Assembly (NCBI GenBank): GCA_947179485.1
Contig: OX359245.1
Span: 34,459,067-34,523,066 of the forward strand
DNA from: Allacma fusca
Lineage: Eukaryota; Arthropoda; Collembola; Symphypleona; Sminthuridae
Reading direction: 5' to 3'
Length of the DNA stretch: 64,000 nucleotides
Shown here: positions 22,884-33,212 of the stretch, piece after piece
Numbering within the stretch: position 1 is the stretch's first letter
How the letters are laid out: every line of letters begins with the position of its first letter
Translations under genes and position numbers: made by a program
The notes under the pieces: model-generated
What the model was told of the DNA's origin: nothing
Seen by the model: only the letters and a program-made list of their open reading frames with translations
Databases searched by the model: none

Positions 22884-24837
22884 ATGTACTTATTCGGTCC
22901 ATCTGCTAACCGTTACTTCAAAAGAGGTTTCCTTTGGTGTCATTACACAGCGTGTCTACCATTTCAGTGGTATTTTGATCATAACCGCCCCGAAGTTACC
23001 AAAAATTGAGTTCGTCTTGCAATTTGGAAATTGTCAGCTCTCTTTTGTTTCTCATATTTATTCATTCATTTCTATAGACTAACCCGGCTGTGGATTGAGG
23101 ATCAATGGGTGTTCTTACAACCAGAAATAAAAGTAGTGCAAGTAATGACGTTCCTGCAAAATATTTTTGCAGCTTGCATTTATGCAAAGTCGAGTCGTGT
23201 ATACGACATGATTCCGTTGATGTACAACCAGTACGTCTAATTCTATCAGAGGTTTGAAGGTAAAGCCGGTGATAGCTTAAATTTATAGTGTAATAGTATA
23301 TTATTATATAAATTAATATCCGTACATACGAATTTAAATACAATTAGCGTATTCTTTTACTACAGATCAACCAACCCATGGGAAAGCTAAATTCGATGAC
23401 CTTGCTAGAATTCTGTACTACTTTGGTGCCTCGTGCGTCCTTTTTGCTCTGGCGTGCATGTGTTATCCCCACTTGTTCCCGCATATATTTGACATGCGAT
23501 TGCCAATAAGTTCATTAGAAATGATCGTTAAGTATATTGTGTCATCACTCGTAATTACTTACGCCAATATTAACAATGTTTCTCTATTACTGACGGTGGC
23601 ATACAGCACGTTTCTACCATCACTGCTCGTTCTTAGATGTCATGTTCGGAATCTGTTGTAAGTGGCATTTAAATTACATTTATAAACTCAAAATTATAAT
23701 GAATCTGTTTCCGGAAGCAAGAATAGTAAACCAAATGAGCAAGTGAAAAGCGTTTTGAGCCGTTTTGTAAAGTTTCAAGTTGAAAAATACAACCAAATAT
23801 TATTAGAACTTTCTGCACAAAACTTTATTTCGTACCACCCATTATGTATTGCAATTATTTGGATATGGTTTAAAGTAGAACCCGCCCCCAGGAAGTGCTA
23901 ATTTTTATAAAATAAAATATAATCAAAGGTGTGGATTATACATTATTTGTTTAATGAAAATGCGAATTCATTTCCAACAACCTAAAATGCAGATATATTA
24001 AGAGTCATTTTAACAAATTTAAACAAAATACAATTGTACTCTCAAATTTACGGGTAAATACCAATTAGTCATTGTCAGGTCTTTAAAAGAGTCAGCCTTT
24101 AGTAGGTTCGAAAATTTTTTGAAATTATTCTATATTCAAAAACATACAATGTACATTAGCTGGCAAACGTAAGGTAAGAGGCACTTAAATAGAGTGTGAA
24201 TTTGTGTAAATCAAAGTTCATATTTCTCCATGCTTTTTCCATATTTTTTAAAACTATGCGCTTCCTTGCACGTGTAAGCATTGCTAATAACGATCTGGCT
24301 AGGATTAAATATTGTGTAGATATACATAGCTGACAATTCTGGGATAAACAATGTTTGTTTGACAGTGACTATAAATGGTTGATTTGATTTCAGGAACCAG
24401 ATTAGTATAACAGAAACTTTCGGAGTGAGCACATGGAAGAACGTGTTCAAAAGCGTTCACATGGAAAGTAACAATGTTATAAAGTTTATTGAAGACTACC
24501 GTCAAGCGCAAATACAAGCTGCAACAATGAATGACCTGTACTCTGACATGGGTCCTCTGGTTCAAATTTCCTGGATGGCTGCAACAACAGGCTCTATAAT
24601 AATACTAATACGGGCAAGCCTTTGGTACCTTCGGTTGTTCTGGTATGTTTTCTTCATTGTCAACGTGTTCAGTGGCATTGTGTCCAACCAATTTTCAGGA
24701 GCTATTTATGAATACTCGAAGTATACTTTGCTGAGGATGAGACGGCTCTGCCATTTTAAGCGGAATAAAATACGATTGAGTGTTTTACAACCCATCAAGA
24801 TTTACTGTGGATCATTCTACTATTTTGATAAAGGAAT

Positions 24838-25949
24838 TTTTAATGCTTTACACCTCAAGAAGTTTGCGAGGATTGCATATGTTTAATGCTCAATGGGAAG
24901 TGTTTTTACAACATTATAATATTTGTGTGGCATTAGTGAATTCCAAGGTTAGTGCTATTCCCTATGTTCGCAACTGCTTTGCTGAAATGGAGGAATGTAG
25001 GAATGCATTAGGAATAAGCACTGAAGATATGATTTCTTGGAGGATTTTAATTTCAAAGTCAAAAACTAAAATAAAAATTACTAAAATGATGCGAGATAAA
25101 TTAAGAAAACAACAATACGACGAATGGTGCAGTAAACTACATCGTGGTGCTGGAGTTGTGACGTACCAAGAATGTACTTTTGGAAATAAGCTTATTTTAC
25201 ATAAGCAAGGCCTTACTGGTTCTGAATGGATTTCAGTATTGAAAATGTCAACTAATGTTTTCCCTGTAAGAGATCTTCCCGGTAGGAGTCAGGACGGTTC
25301 CCGATGCAGACATAATGGATGCTTTCGGAGAGAAACCCTTGCGCACGTCCTTGGTTCCTGTGATAAGGGCAGTCTTTTACGCAACAACAGGCATAATGAT
25401 ATTAGGTCAATAATTGCAAAATATCTGAGAGACAGCAAGCAATGGATGGTGGTCGAAGAAGTACATTGTATTGGAGAGAATGATTCTACTAGACGAATTG
25501 ACATTTTATGTTTTAATGAAGTAACCAAAGTAGGTTACATAATAGACCCAACTGTTAGATGGGAACAAGATAGAAATCAACCAATGGAAGTGGATCATGA
25601 AAAGAAGCAGATTTATCAACCTTGTGTTCCTTTCTTTAAGCAGAAATACAATTTGAAAACTATTGAAGTTATTGGACTATTAATTGGAGCTCGTGGAACT
25701 ATTTTTGAACATTTTGAACAATTTAGACAACGATTTAATTTATCTAAACAGCTTATAAACGATGTAATTATTACCACAATTCGTGGATCTTACAGGATAG
25801 CATTTCATCACTTGTACAATTAGTATGTTTATAACCAAGTTTATAACAAATATTTTTTGTGTTAAAAATGTTTGAAATTATTATGTACTGTGTCGTAAGG
25901 CAAATACTATTGTGGTATCAGTGAAATAAATTATTTCTTTCTCTCTCTA
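24838..25949 (+). mobile_element. 5'-truncated R2-type LINE inserted in receptor exon 3
   Basis: The foreign segment begins after the receptor codons for KGIF and ends just before the codons for ITALQ/ALQIIQD. It holds only the 3' part of a non-LTR retrotransposon, as expected for incomplete target-primed reverse transcription. The 3' end is TTTCTTTCTCTCTCT-like and lacks a poly(A). The exact junctions are uncertain by several bases. A short GCTTTACA/GCCTTACA likeness at the two ends may be a target duplication or chance. Confidence 0.8.
24840..25823 (+). pseudogene. R2-type LINE ORF, C-terminal zinc knuckle and endonuclease
   Basis: About 327 codons of LINE origin, open to the stop at 25823, in a different frame from the receptor it cut. 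Visible parts are SLRGLHMFNAQWE and YDEWCSKLHRGAGVV, then GLTGSEWISVLKMSTNVFPV. A Cys-Cys-His-Cys knuckle follows (C-RHNG-C...H-VLGS-C), then RHNDIRSIIAKYL. Next comes a restriction-like endonuclease region with RRIDILCF and YIIDPTVRWEQD, and a tail EKKQIYQPCVPFF and LLIGARGTIFE. This C-terminal order is that of RLE-type (R2-like) LINEs found widely in arthropod genomes. The reverse transcriptase itself is missing, so it cannot move unaided. The good open frame points to a young insertion. Confidence 0.8.
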
Positions 25950-26002
25950 TCACAGCCTTACAAATCATTCAGGATAATACTATTACGATTTTACTGACTT
26001 AA

Positions 26003-27479
26003 AATCATAATTAGTCGATGCACCAACAGAAATTCGATTGTTCTGTGTGTGCCCAAAAATACCCTAGTCGAGAACAGAGCTGCGTTAAAGTTCAAGTCAA
26101 GTAGATGCCAGTTCGTAAATTGGATCTTGAACAAATTCAAGTAGGTAAATCATTTTAGCTTTAATTTTTAAGTTCAAGTTCCAGAAACATGTTTAACGAA
26201 TCTCCGCATACATACGAGTGCATGCGTGTACAATTTCTGACAGAATTAAAACACATAGATCATGTAAACCTCAAAAACAAACCAAGCTATAGGAAAACAT
26301 TCACAGCAGAAACCTACATCATTATGACTAGGATGGAGCTAAAGCACTAATGAAAGAATCCAAACAATTATATTTACGCAAACTAAAAGACGACCTCATC
26401 ATTCAACATACCGAAGACAATTTATTATGAACGATAGCAAAGGTTTTTTGTGAATTGAACTATTTAAAACTAACAAAATTAATTTAGTTTTAAGATATAT
26501 TAGCTATATATACATATATTTCTGCCACTTGCTGTTTGTGGTTGAAGGTGACAGTCCGTTAGAGCTCGAAGGTTATTAATATTATTTCCACGCCATTTAA
26601 AAGGTCCGAAAACATTCCTTTCAGCCATTTTCAAAACGAGGATGATGGTAATAAACCCGAATAGACAAAAGTCAAGTCCAATAAAATTAAAGTATAAATA
26701 GACAACTACGTAACAAATAAATAACTACGTGTGAACAAATTGCGTTTGTTTATTACTAGTACGGACAAAAATAATAATTTAACATATCATTGATAATGGT
26801 CCTCATCTGTTCAGTTAGCACTGGAAGATGGAATAATACGCGATTAAGCAGCAGGTTCGGAGTCAAAACTAGCATTGGATAGAATATTTTAGTGAGATGG
26901 GGAAATGGTGAGAGGTGAGAGTCACGCACTTTGCATGTGATTTATTTCCGGGAGTACGAAGAGTCTCTTGAAATAAACCAGTACCAAAACGTTTGCCGTC
27001 CACATTATATATGTAGTGCAATATAATATTAGATAGCTTACATTTCTCCCGTTATGGATCTGATTCTCTTGTAAAATATTAAAATATGTGGTTACCCAGA
27101 AGATGTGTACCAAAATTCGTGATTCCTGTGAGTTTATCATACAATCTATTAATGTGATAGTTAAGGGTAGTTTCCAAAACGTGTTTGTGCAAACATTTGT
27201 TGGACCTTCCCCTCCTCCTTATTTACCTTGTTTTTTCAAACAAGTTCTTAGAATCCCGAGCGGTTTGCACAATATGTATGCACAATAAAATGCAGCACAC
27301 TTTTCAATACATTACGTTACGTTTTTTATAATTTATTGGCAAATTTTGAATGTGTACTCTCCAGATTACTCACGTAAGTGATGATCGTTAATCTGATGAT
27401 CAATCTCAATTAGTAATGTAATTAATAACTAAATCCGATTAATTAACTATTGTCGACTATCTATGTTGAACATCGTCCC
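26003..27479. other. Intergenic with a CAAGT-array fragment at 26075-26190
   Basis: CAGAGCTGCG at 26075 followed by TCAAGTCAAGT units matches the left end of the element at 57253. No opposite end was found, so it is a truncated copy. The rest is AT-rich without a recognisable gene. Frames at 26922-27288 overlap on opposite strands and look spurious. Confidence 0.4.
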
Positions 27480-28020
27480 TCGTGTAGCTCTGGGGCTCCA
27501 TAGTCAATTTAGTCATAAATAAACAGAGACCAAGTTATATTAACATCCATTTTTGAGCTTGTACTAGATTTTACTTAAATTTGTTTTCAATATATGGGTT
27601 TCAATTGTTTTATTTAGCAACTGTAAACATTAATTTTCTAAAAACATAATAACCATCTGTAGAATCATTCATTTGGGTAAAGAAAACTTTGTTTAAAATA
27701 AAACTATGCTTAATAAGCAGAAATCAAAAATTCATACAGAAAAAAAAAAGATAAATTACTATAAATTGGAAGCAAGTTCCAGTCCGAAAAATCGGGACGG
27801 ACCGCATAAAATTAATTTAAACCCGCTTGGGTTTGAAGTATTTTAAATATTGGTTTCGGAATTGACGTGTCGAAAACTGGAAAGTAAGCTAAATAAAACA
27901 AATTGCAAAAACCTATAAAGTTCACTAACTTCTAGAATAATTTACCCTACCGACATGTAAAACCGGACACATTGTGTGGTGATGGCTGAGTGATACTAAA
28001 TAAAGTTGTTGCAAATATAG
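27480..28020. repeat. Composite dispersed repeat R2 plus R1, second copy
   Basis: 27480-27660 matches R2 (AATAAACAG, TTTTGAGCTTG, ATATATGGGTTTC). 27680-28020 matches R1 (CGGGACGGACCGC, AGTATTTTAAATA, GCAAATTGCAAAAACC-like). The order and orientation are those of 4483-5060, and the 29155-29505 block follows as in the first locus after removal of the element at 28037-29029. Confidence 0.5.
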
Positions 28021-28036
28021 CAAAATGACTGCCGGG

Positions 28037-29029
28037 TAGTGCTGTTCTCGGGTCAAGTATTTATGAAGATCCGACCACAAACTTGACTTGACCCCGACTT
28101 CTCAAGTACGTGTTTAGAGATTACCTGAACTTGATATTTCCAGTTCAAGTAATACTTGAATGAAACAAGTTCGGGTTTACAAATAATTCTCAGATTACTT
28201 GACCATGATTTTATACGCGCTTTTCGGGTCATCTTGCACTTGACTTGACCATGACCCGAACCTGACCATGAACTTGAACTTTCAAGTACAAGAAACCTGA
28301 TTTGTAGGACACCGAAATACTTTATTTCGGTATTATAATTTTATTGGAGAAAAATTTATAATTGTAATGAAAGTGAACATAGGTTTCTAACACAAACTAG
28401 GTTTCACCCTAGGTTGCGAGCAACCGCCTCTAAAAATAATAAATGTATTTTTGGTTCATTTCAATGAATGTAGAATGATGGTACACTGGAGATCTATTCT
28501 TATTTCGTGTACCCGGCAGGTCTGGTGTCCCAATTGACATTATCGGTAACACAGAACTATTTCTACGTTTTGTGGACACATAAATGTAAAAATGAGTGCG
28601 AAAATTTTTAAATCAATTTCTAAGGAACCATATGAGTGTTGCGCGTTCTTTTATATTTGCGTACACGGAACTAGTTAACAAAGACCTCTTAAACTGATGT
28701 ACTAAAATGAAGCTTTAAGTGAATTGAAAATTGCCTCAACCATGAAGACTTAACAAAACAAAATTACTTGAGCTTGTACACGAACAACTCAAGTTCGTGG
28801 TCAAGTACCGCTTAATATTTAATTGAACGTGACCAAGTACTATGGTTCAAGTAAAATAATTATTCTTGGCCGAGAACTTGACTTGAGGTAAGAAATCATG
28901 GACAAGTCCATGAATTACCTGAGCACGACCCGAGCCGTTCATGGTTCTAAATTTATTTACTTGACCACGACCCAAACGCGTACTTGACTTGAAATACTCG
29001 TGGTCTACTTGTACTTGTGCGAAGCTCTG
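28037..29029. mobile_element. 993-bp hAT-like element with CAAGT arrays at both ends
   Basis: It is flanked by ctgccggg (28029-28036) and ctcccggg (29030-29037), which agree at 7 of 8 bases. It starts TAGTGCTGTTCTCGGGTCAAG and ends GTGCGAAGCTCTG, a degenerate inverted pair. About 250 bp at the left and 300 bp at the right are CAAGT/ACTTG units. The middle (28310-28720) is unique AT-rich sequence without a protein. It inserted into the old R1/block duplication and so is younger than it. Confidence 0.65.
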
Positions 29030-29154
29030 CTCCCGGGAAACAAACTTATTAGCTATATTTTAATACTGATTACTCATACAATTCAGTATTCATGGTCGAA
29101 TAGTAATTATGTATAGGTACATATGATTCTTATAAAACACAATAACAAAACGAT

Positions 29155-29505
29155 ATTGTGGCTCCAATTATTCGGTTTAAAAGAATTGTATTTAAATATC
29201 CTGCACAATATATTTCTGTAAGTTGTGCTTTAACAAGTATAATAATAGGATGCACGGCTGATTGTCGTTTCACAAAACTAAGATCTGATTTTAGAAATTA
29301 TAACATTTACTGAAACGGATAATGAAAAGACCATTCTGGTCTTTAAAGAGTTTAAAATTGACAAAATTAATGAATCTTCAAATTGCTTTTTGGTGGATGT
29401 AAAGTAACCTCAAAACGTTAATGAAGTTAATAATTGATAATTATCATGTTATGTTGCATCTCAAATAAAATATTCCTGCAATAATGTTTCATGTTCTAGG
29501 GGAGC
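29155..29505. repeat. Duplicated block paired with 5085-5450
   Basis: It carries the same ordered landmarks as the 5085-5450 block (TGGCTCCAATTATTCGG, TTTAAAATTGACAAAATTAA, TAAAGTAACCTCAAA, GTTCTAGGG). It follows R2+R1 in the same order. A 69-codon open frame starting near 29484 has no recognisable product. Confidence 0.45.
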
Positions 29506-30277
29506 CATGCTGGTACACTAAAATGCCATCTATATCTACGTATGCTCTAGTCAACCACGTAAACATGCGAAATGAAATTAATAATGCACATGACATTTGT
29601 AATACGAAAGAGTTTTATGGACAGGCTTTTTTCTCACATGTAGCCTATTGCGACTTGTATATAGACACTGTAATAGGTTGTGCTCAGAAATAGCAGAATT
29701 TCATGTCCAAGTCACTCGTGACAAAATGTTAGCGGAAAAATATACTTCAAGAAACAATCTACATCTTGAAAATGATTCCGAAATATAAAACACGGTAGGG
29801 TTGGAAGGATTTCAGCATTGAATAAACCGGTAGCTCCAGTTTGTAATGCTGGACACTGTCCACACAACAACACAATTCCAGACCTAGGAGAAACAACTTT
29901 TGAACGGTTCAATTAAAAATTGTTAAACAAGCGTAGAATGTCTCATGTAAACCCTAAATGTGCCACTTGAGTTTACATTTTTAAATCACAATTTTTAAAA
30001 ATTCTGAATTTTTAAAAAATTATAGAATTTAACTCGTATATTAGATGCCATACAGCCACATTTTTGAAAAACTTCCGGAAACTTAGAAAGTATTTTGAAA
30101 ATTTCAGTAACATCACAAGACAGCCACAATGATTGTCTTAGATGTGATATAGGTATAATATTCAATATTTTGAATTTAAGCTAGCTTCGCTCTCCATGTG
30201 ATTACAAGATTCAGATTTTTCATATATGTATCATGACAAAGCTAATAACTAGTTCCGTTGATGTTAACTCTTTATAC

Positions 30278-30405
30278 TTCATGTGCTAATTCACTTTAGC
30301 AAAAAGTATCGGCGATACCCGATATTATCGCAAATATCGCAAAATTGCATTCTACCGATACCGATATTCCCGATACTGACAAACTGGCGATACTTGCCAA
30401 CCCTA
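30278..30405. mobile_element. Fragment of a CGATA-motif element, right end
   Basis: CGATA/TATCG units fill about 100 bp and stop at CTTGCCAACCCTA, whose reverse complement TAGGGTTGGCAAG looks like a hAT end. A TAGGGTTGGAAGG at 29796 could be a distant partner, but the flanking octamers (aacacggt and ctggacag) do not match, so I do not join them. Confidence 0.4.
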
Positions 30406-31844
30406 CTGGACAGGTTACAAACTGGATTACTCGTCACTGAAGAAGGTTTTCAAATATTGTTTCTTCAAATGCATGAATATATTAACTTCTTGAATTGATT
30501 TGAACTTGAATTAACTTCAAATATATGAATGCTACAGTTTTAAGCCGTGCTGCTGCGTTTGCGTGATATCTAAATAGATGTAATTAATACAAAAACATGC
30601 ATATAATTATATATTCACAGAACCGAAATCCAATGATCGATTATAAGTTATGTACTAGACGCTGACAAGATTATTCCAAATCGCAACACGACAATGTGTT
30701 TAGACGAGCTCTTTCAAAGTTTCTTTTTACAGGGTCGATTATTTCAGCAGTCATATGTCGTTATAGTGAATTTGGAATGCCAACAAAATCGCGGTCCAAC
30801 GTTTAGATCCTATAATATTGTACAAGAAACTTGCTTCGTCTTCTTTTAATTTTTTAAAATTCCTTTTATCAAACAAACTAGTCAAATGTTTTGGAGCAAG
30901 TGTAACAACTCCTGCGATGATCCGCGTATGAAAGGGAAATTACGTTCCCGGCATCTGTGCTTACTATCACGTGGTTAAATTATAATAATTTTGTCTGCTC
31001 ATTGTCAGACAAGGAAAACGCTATTACTACTCACCTTTCGCATTACTGCGGAAATCCTGAAGTTCCTAAAGCTTCTTTAATGACGTGATTTAATAGCGGT
31101 ATTCGGATAGAATTTAAGATTAGGCCTTACATAGCAACCATAGTAAAAGTATAGCTTGTTGAAATCTTAAAAAAGACAATATTAATTTAACCGGATTCCC
31201 GCCATTGACTTCCAGAAGGCATTCAACGTGCTTCGAATCTTGTGTCCATCTGCGCTTTTGAAATGCTAAAAAAATTCACCTGCAGTATTTTACGCTAACG
31301 TTCGTCTTAGTGAACAATACTTGCAGCGCCGTGTACACACGGTAAAATTCTTGCAGATTCACCCGTTACGTTTATCGTACTGTTTCAGTAACGATTATTT
31401 CAGAACAATTTTATTATAAAATCGCTTTTGAAGATGGTCAAAAAACAGACAGACAAGAACAAGCTATTCCATGAGGCACCAAGAAGCCAGAGTTGTATAA
31501 TATAGTAAATCGTGTATTCGTTCCGAGTTCCAGTAAAATCGCTTGGTTAGCATTGAAAAGTAAATATTATTGCATTTCAATACTGCTGGACTCTCGCTAA
31601 CCTACAAATCATTCTGTTTCCCTTTGACGATTTTCTAAATTCAATGAGTACATTTGAAGATAATTCCATTAGGACATATTTGTCACACACATTTTTTTAA
31701 ATGTTTTTGTGCCGCAAACATTGTTTTGCAGCGAACTTAAAAATCGTAAAATTTAAACGTGATCCAAAAATTTCTTGTGGCTCTACTTTTCGAATTCGGA
31801 ATGCATCAGGAATGTTCTACATCGTTTCATGTATTTTCCTCCTT
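30406..31844. other. Intergenic, no gene recognised
   Basis: It has no receptor exon, transposon end or RNA gene that I can support. Short frames at 31701-31957 overlap in two frames and run into repeat R2. Confidence 0.4.
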
Positions 31845-32165
31845 ACAATGAACGTTGCGCAACTGTCCCAGAGATATGTTTCTTAAACTTTATTCGAAAA
31901 ATGCATTCCATTACTGCCACTTGTTTAAATCGCGTAGCGCGGGCGACCAGCAAATAATTGGAACCTAGATAAACAGGAAGCCCAGAACATTAAAACATCA
32001 AGTTTTGAGCCCGAATAGAAACTATTTAATTCTTCTCAAAATATGGAATTCAATATTAACGTTAATAACTGCAAACATTTTAGACTGCTTTTCTCGTTCC
32101 CGGCCATCAAATTAAAGTCACCGTTTATTGACTCCGTGAAATGCTTGATTTAAGCAGACAAGCAA
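31845..32165. repeat. Dispersed repeat R2, fourth copy
   Basis: It shares GCGCAACTGTCCCAGAGATAT, CGCGTAGCGCGGG, AATAAACAGGAA-like, TTTTGAGCCCGA, CTTTTCTCGTTCCCGGCC and GACTCCGTGAAAT with the copies at 4483 and 7858. Confidence 0.55.
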
Positions 32166-32678
32166 AGAAATTCATGGAAAAGGAATTGCAATGATAGACT
32201 TTGCCGTTTCAATATCAGTAATTTGTTTATTTTCTTGTAATTCGCAACTGTTCAAAAAATATAGTACACACGAATTATGTATTTCCGGAATTTCCTTTAA
32301 ATATTATAATTTTTGCCAAAATCTTTTTCAAATGTAGAGAAATATTATATCCCGTAATTTGTTTCCTTCTTTGCTTGAATATTAAAGTTGATGCGTACAA
32401 ATAAATCCAGTCCTGGTTGATTTGCAGTTGTTTATTGAATATAAATGTTTCGTCATTACAATATTGCTGTAGTAGAATTTGATACCCTCAAATATATCAC
32501 AGCTATGAAATATCCTATGTTATTATTGACCACTTCCTTTCAGTTGATTTAAACTTTCGCGGCCTTGGCTTTATAATTCGAACCTTCGCGGCTCATTTCA
32601 CTATATAGCAAGCGTCTATGTATGTACTAAATTATTTCACTATATAGCCAAGCAAGCCGATGGTATACTTATACAGCA

Positions 32679-32758
32679 AGCCGAGAAGCACACCGGGCTG
32701 AAACTCTGTCGCAGAGGAGAGCTTTTTCAGCTCGCTCAGCTCGCTGTGCTTCTCGGCT
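32679..32758. repeat. GC-rich inverted repeat (hairpin)
   Basis: AGCCGAGAAGCACA at 32679-32692 is perfectly complementary to TGTGCTTCTCGGCT at 32745-32758. A second inner pair, GGCTGAAA with TTTTTCAGC, can extend the stem across a loop of about 25 bases. It is a compositional island in AT-rich sequence. Its function is unknown. Confidence 0.6.
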
Positions 32759-33212
32759 TTAAACCAACTGCTTGCAGCATACTGGAAGCTCGCAATATTA
32801 CGCAATTTTAGATTATCACTTAAAAGCGCTAATCATAATTATTATAAACATGTATAGTTGGAGCGTTTAATGACGACATGGCAAATGTTTCCGACTGTTC
32901 GAATATTTATGGTCAGGTCTGGTCGAAGCAGCGGACCTACCCATAAATCCATTCCACACACTCCCAACAAGGAATATAGCCCTGAGGAGGAGTTTTTTTA
33001 CTCCAAAAAATATGATCTGGTCAATTTATCTGAATAGACCTTTTGGACCAAACATTAGCGACGATGAATTATTTGCAGGAAAATATCCACCAGTCAGCTG
33101 GTTAGGATTTATTTTGGTAGTTAGGATTTTCTCTTTAAGTCAATTCTATCCTTGTTCTTTGTTCTTACTAGTGCATGCAAATTTTGAACTCTCATACTTT
33201 CTTGTCCACGGT

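Larger units (their letters stand above)
22884..26002 (+). pseudogene. Chemoreceptor with two stops and a LINE insertion (copy E)
   Basis: Three exons are recognisable: 22884-23259 (376 nt), 23366-23657 (292 nt) and 24394 onward, ending at TAA 26000-26002. Exon 1 keeps the exact family length but has TGA at 23007-23009, between VTKN and VRLAIW, and TAA at 23238-23240, just before FYQRFE. Exon 2 is open and normal (LFPHIFDMRLPI). Exon 3 is normal from about 24394 to CGSFYYFDKGIF, then is cut by a 1.1-kb LINE fragment. The last codons (ALQIIQDNTITILLT) resume at about 25950. All splice sites are still canonical (GTAAAG, TACAG, GTAAGT, TTTCAG), so the loss looks fairly recent. Confidence 0.85.

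Noticed and set aside
29484-29693. 69-codon frame at the end of the duplicated block
   Set aside because: The paired locus near 5450 is not open, so there is no sign of conserved coding.
29796-30405. TAGGGTTGG ends at 29796 and 30405 as one hAT element
   Set aside because: Flanking octamers do not match, and the left side has no CGATA array.
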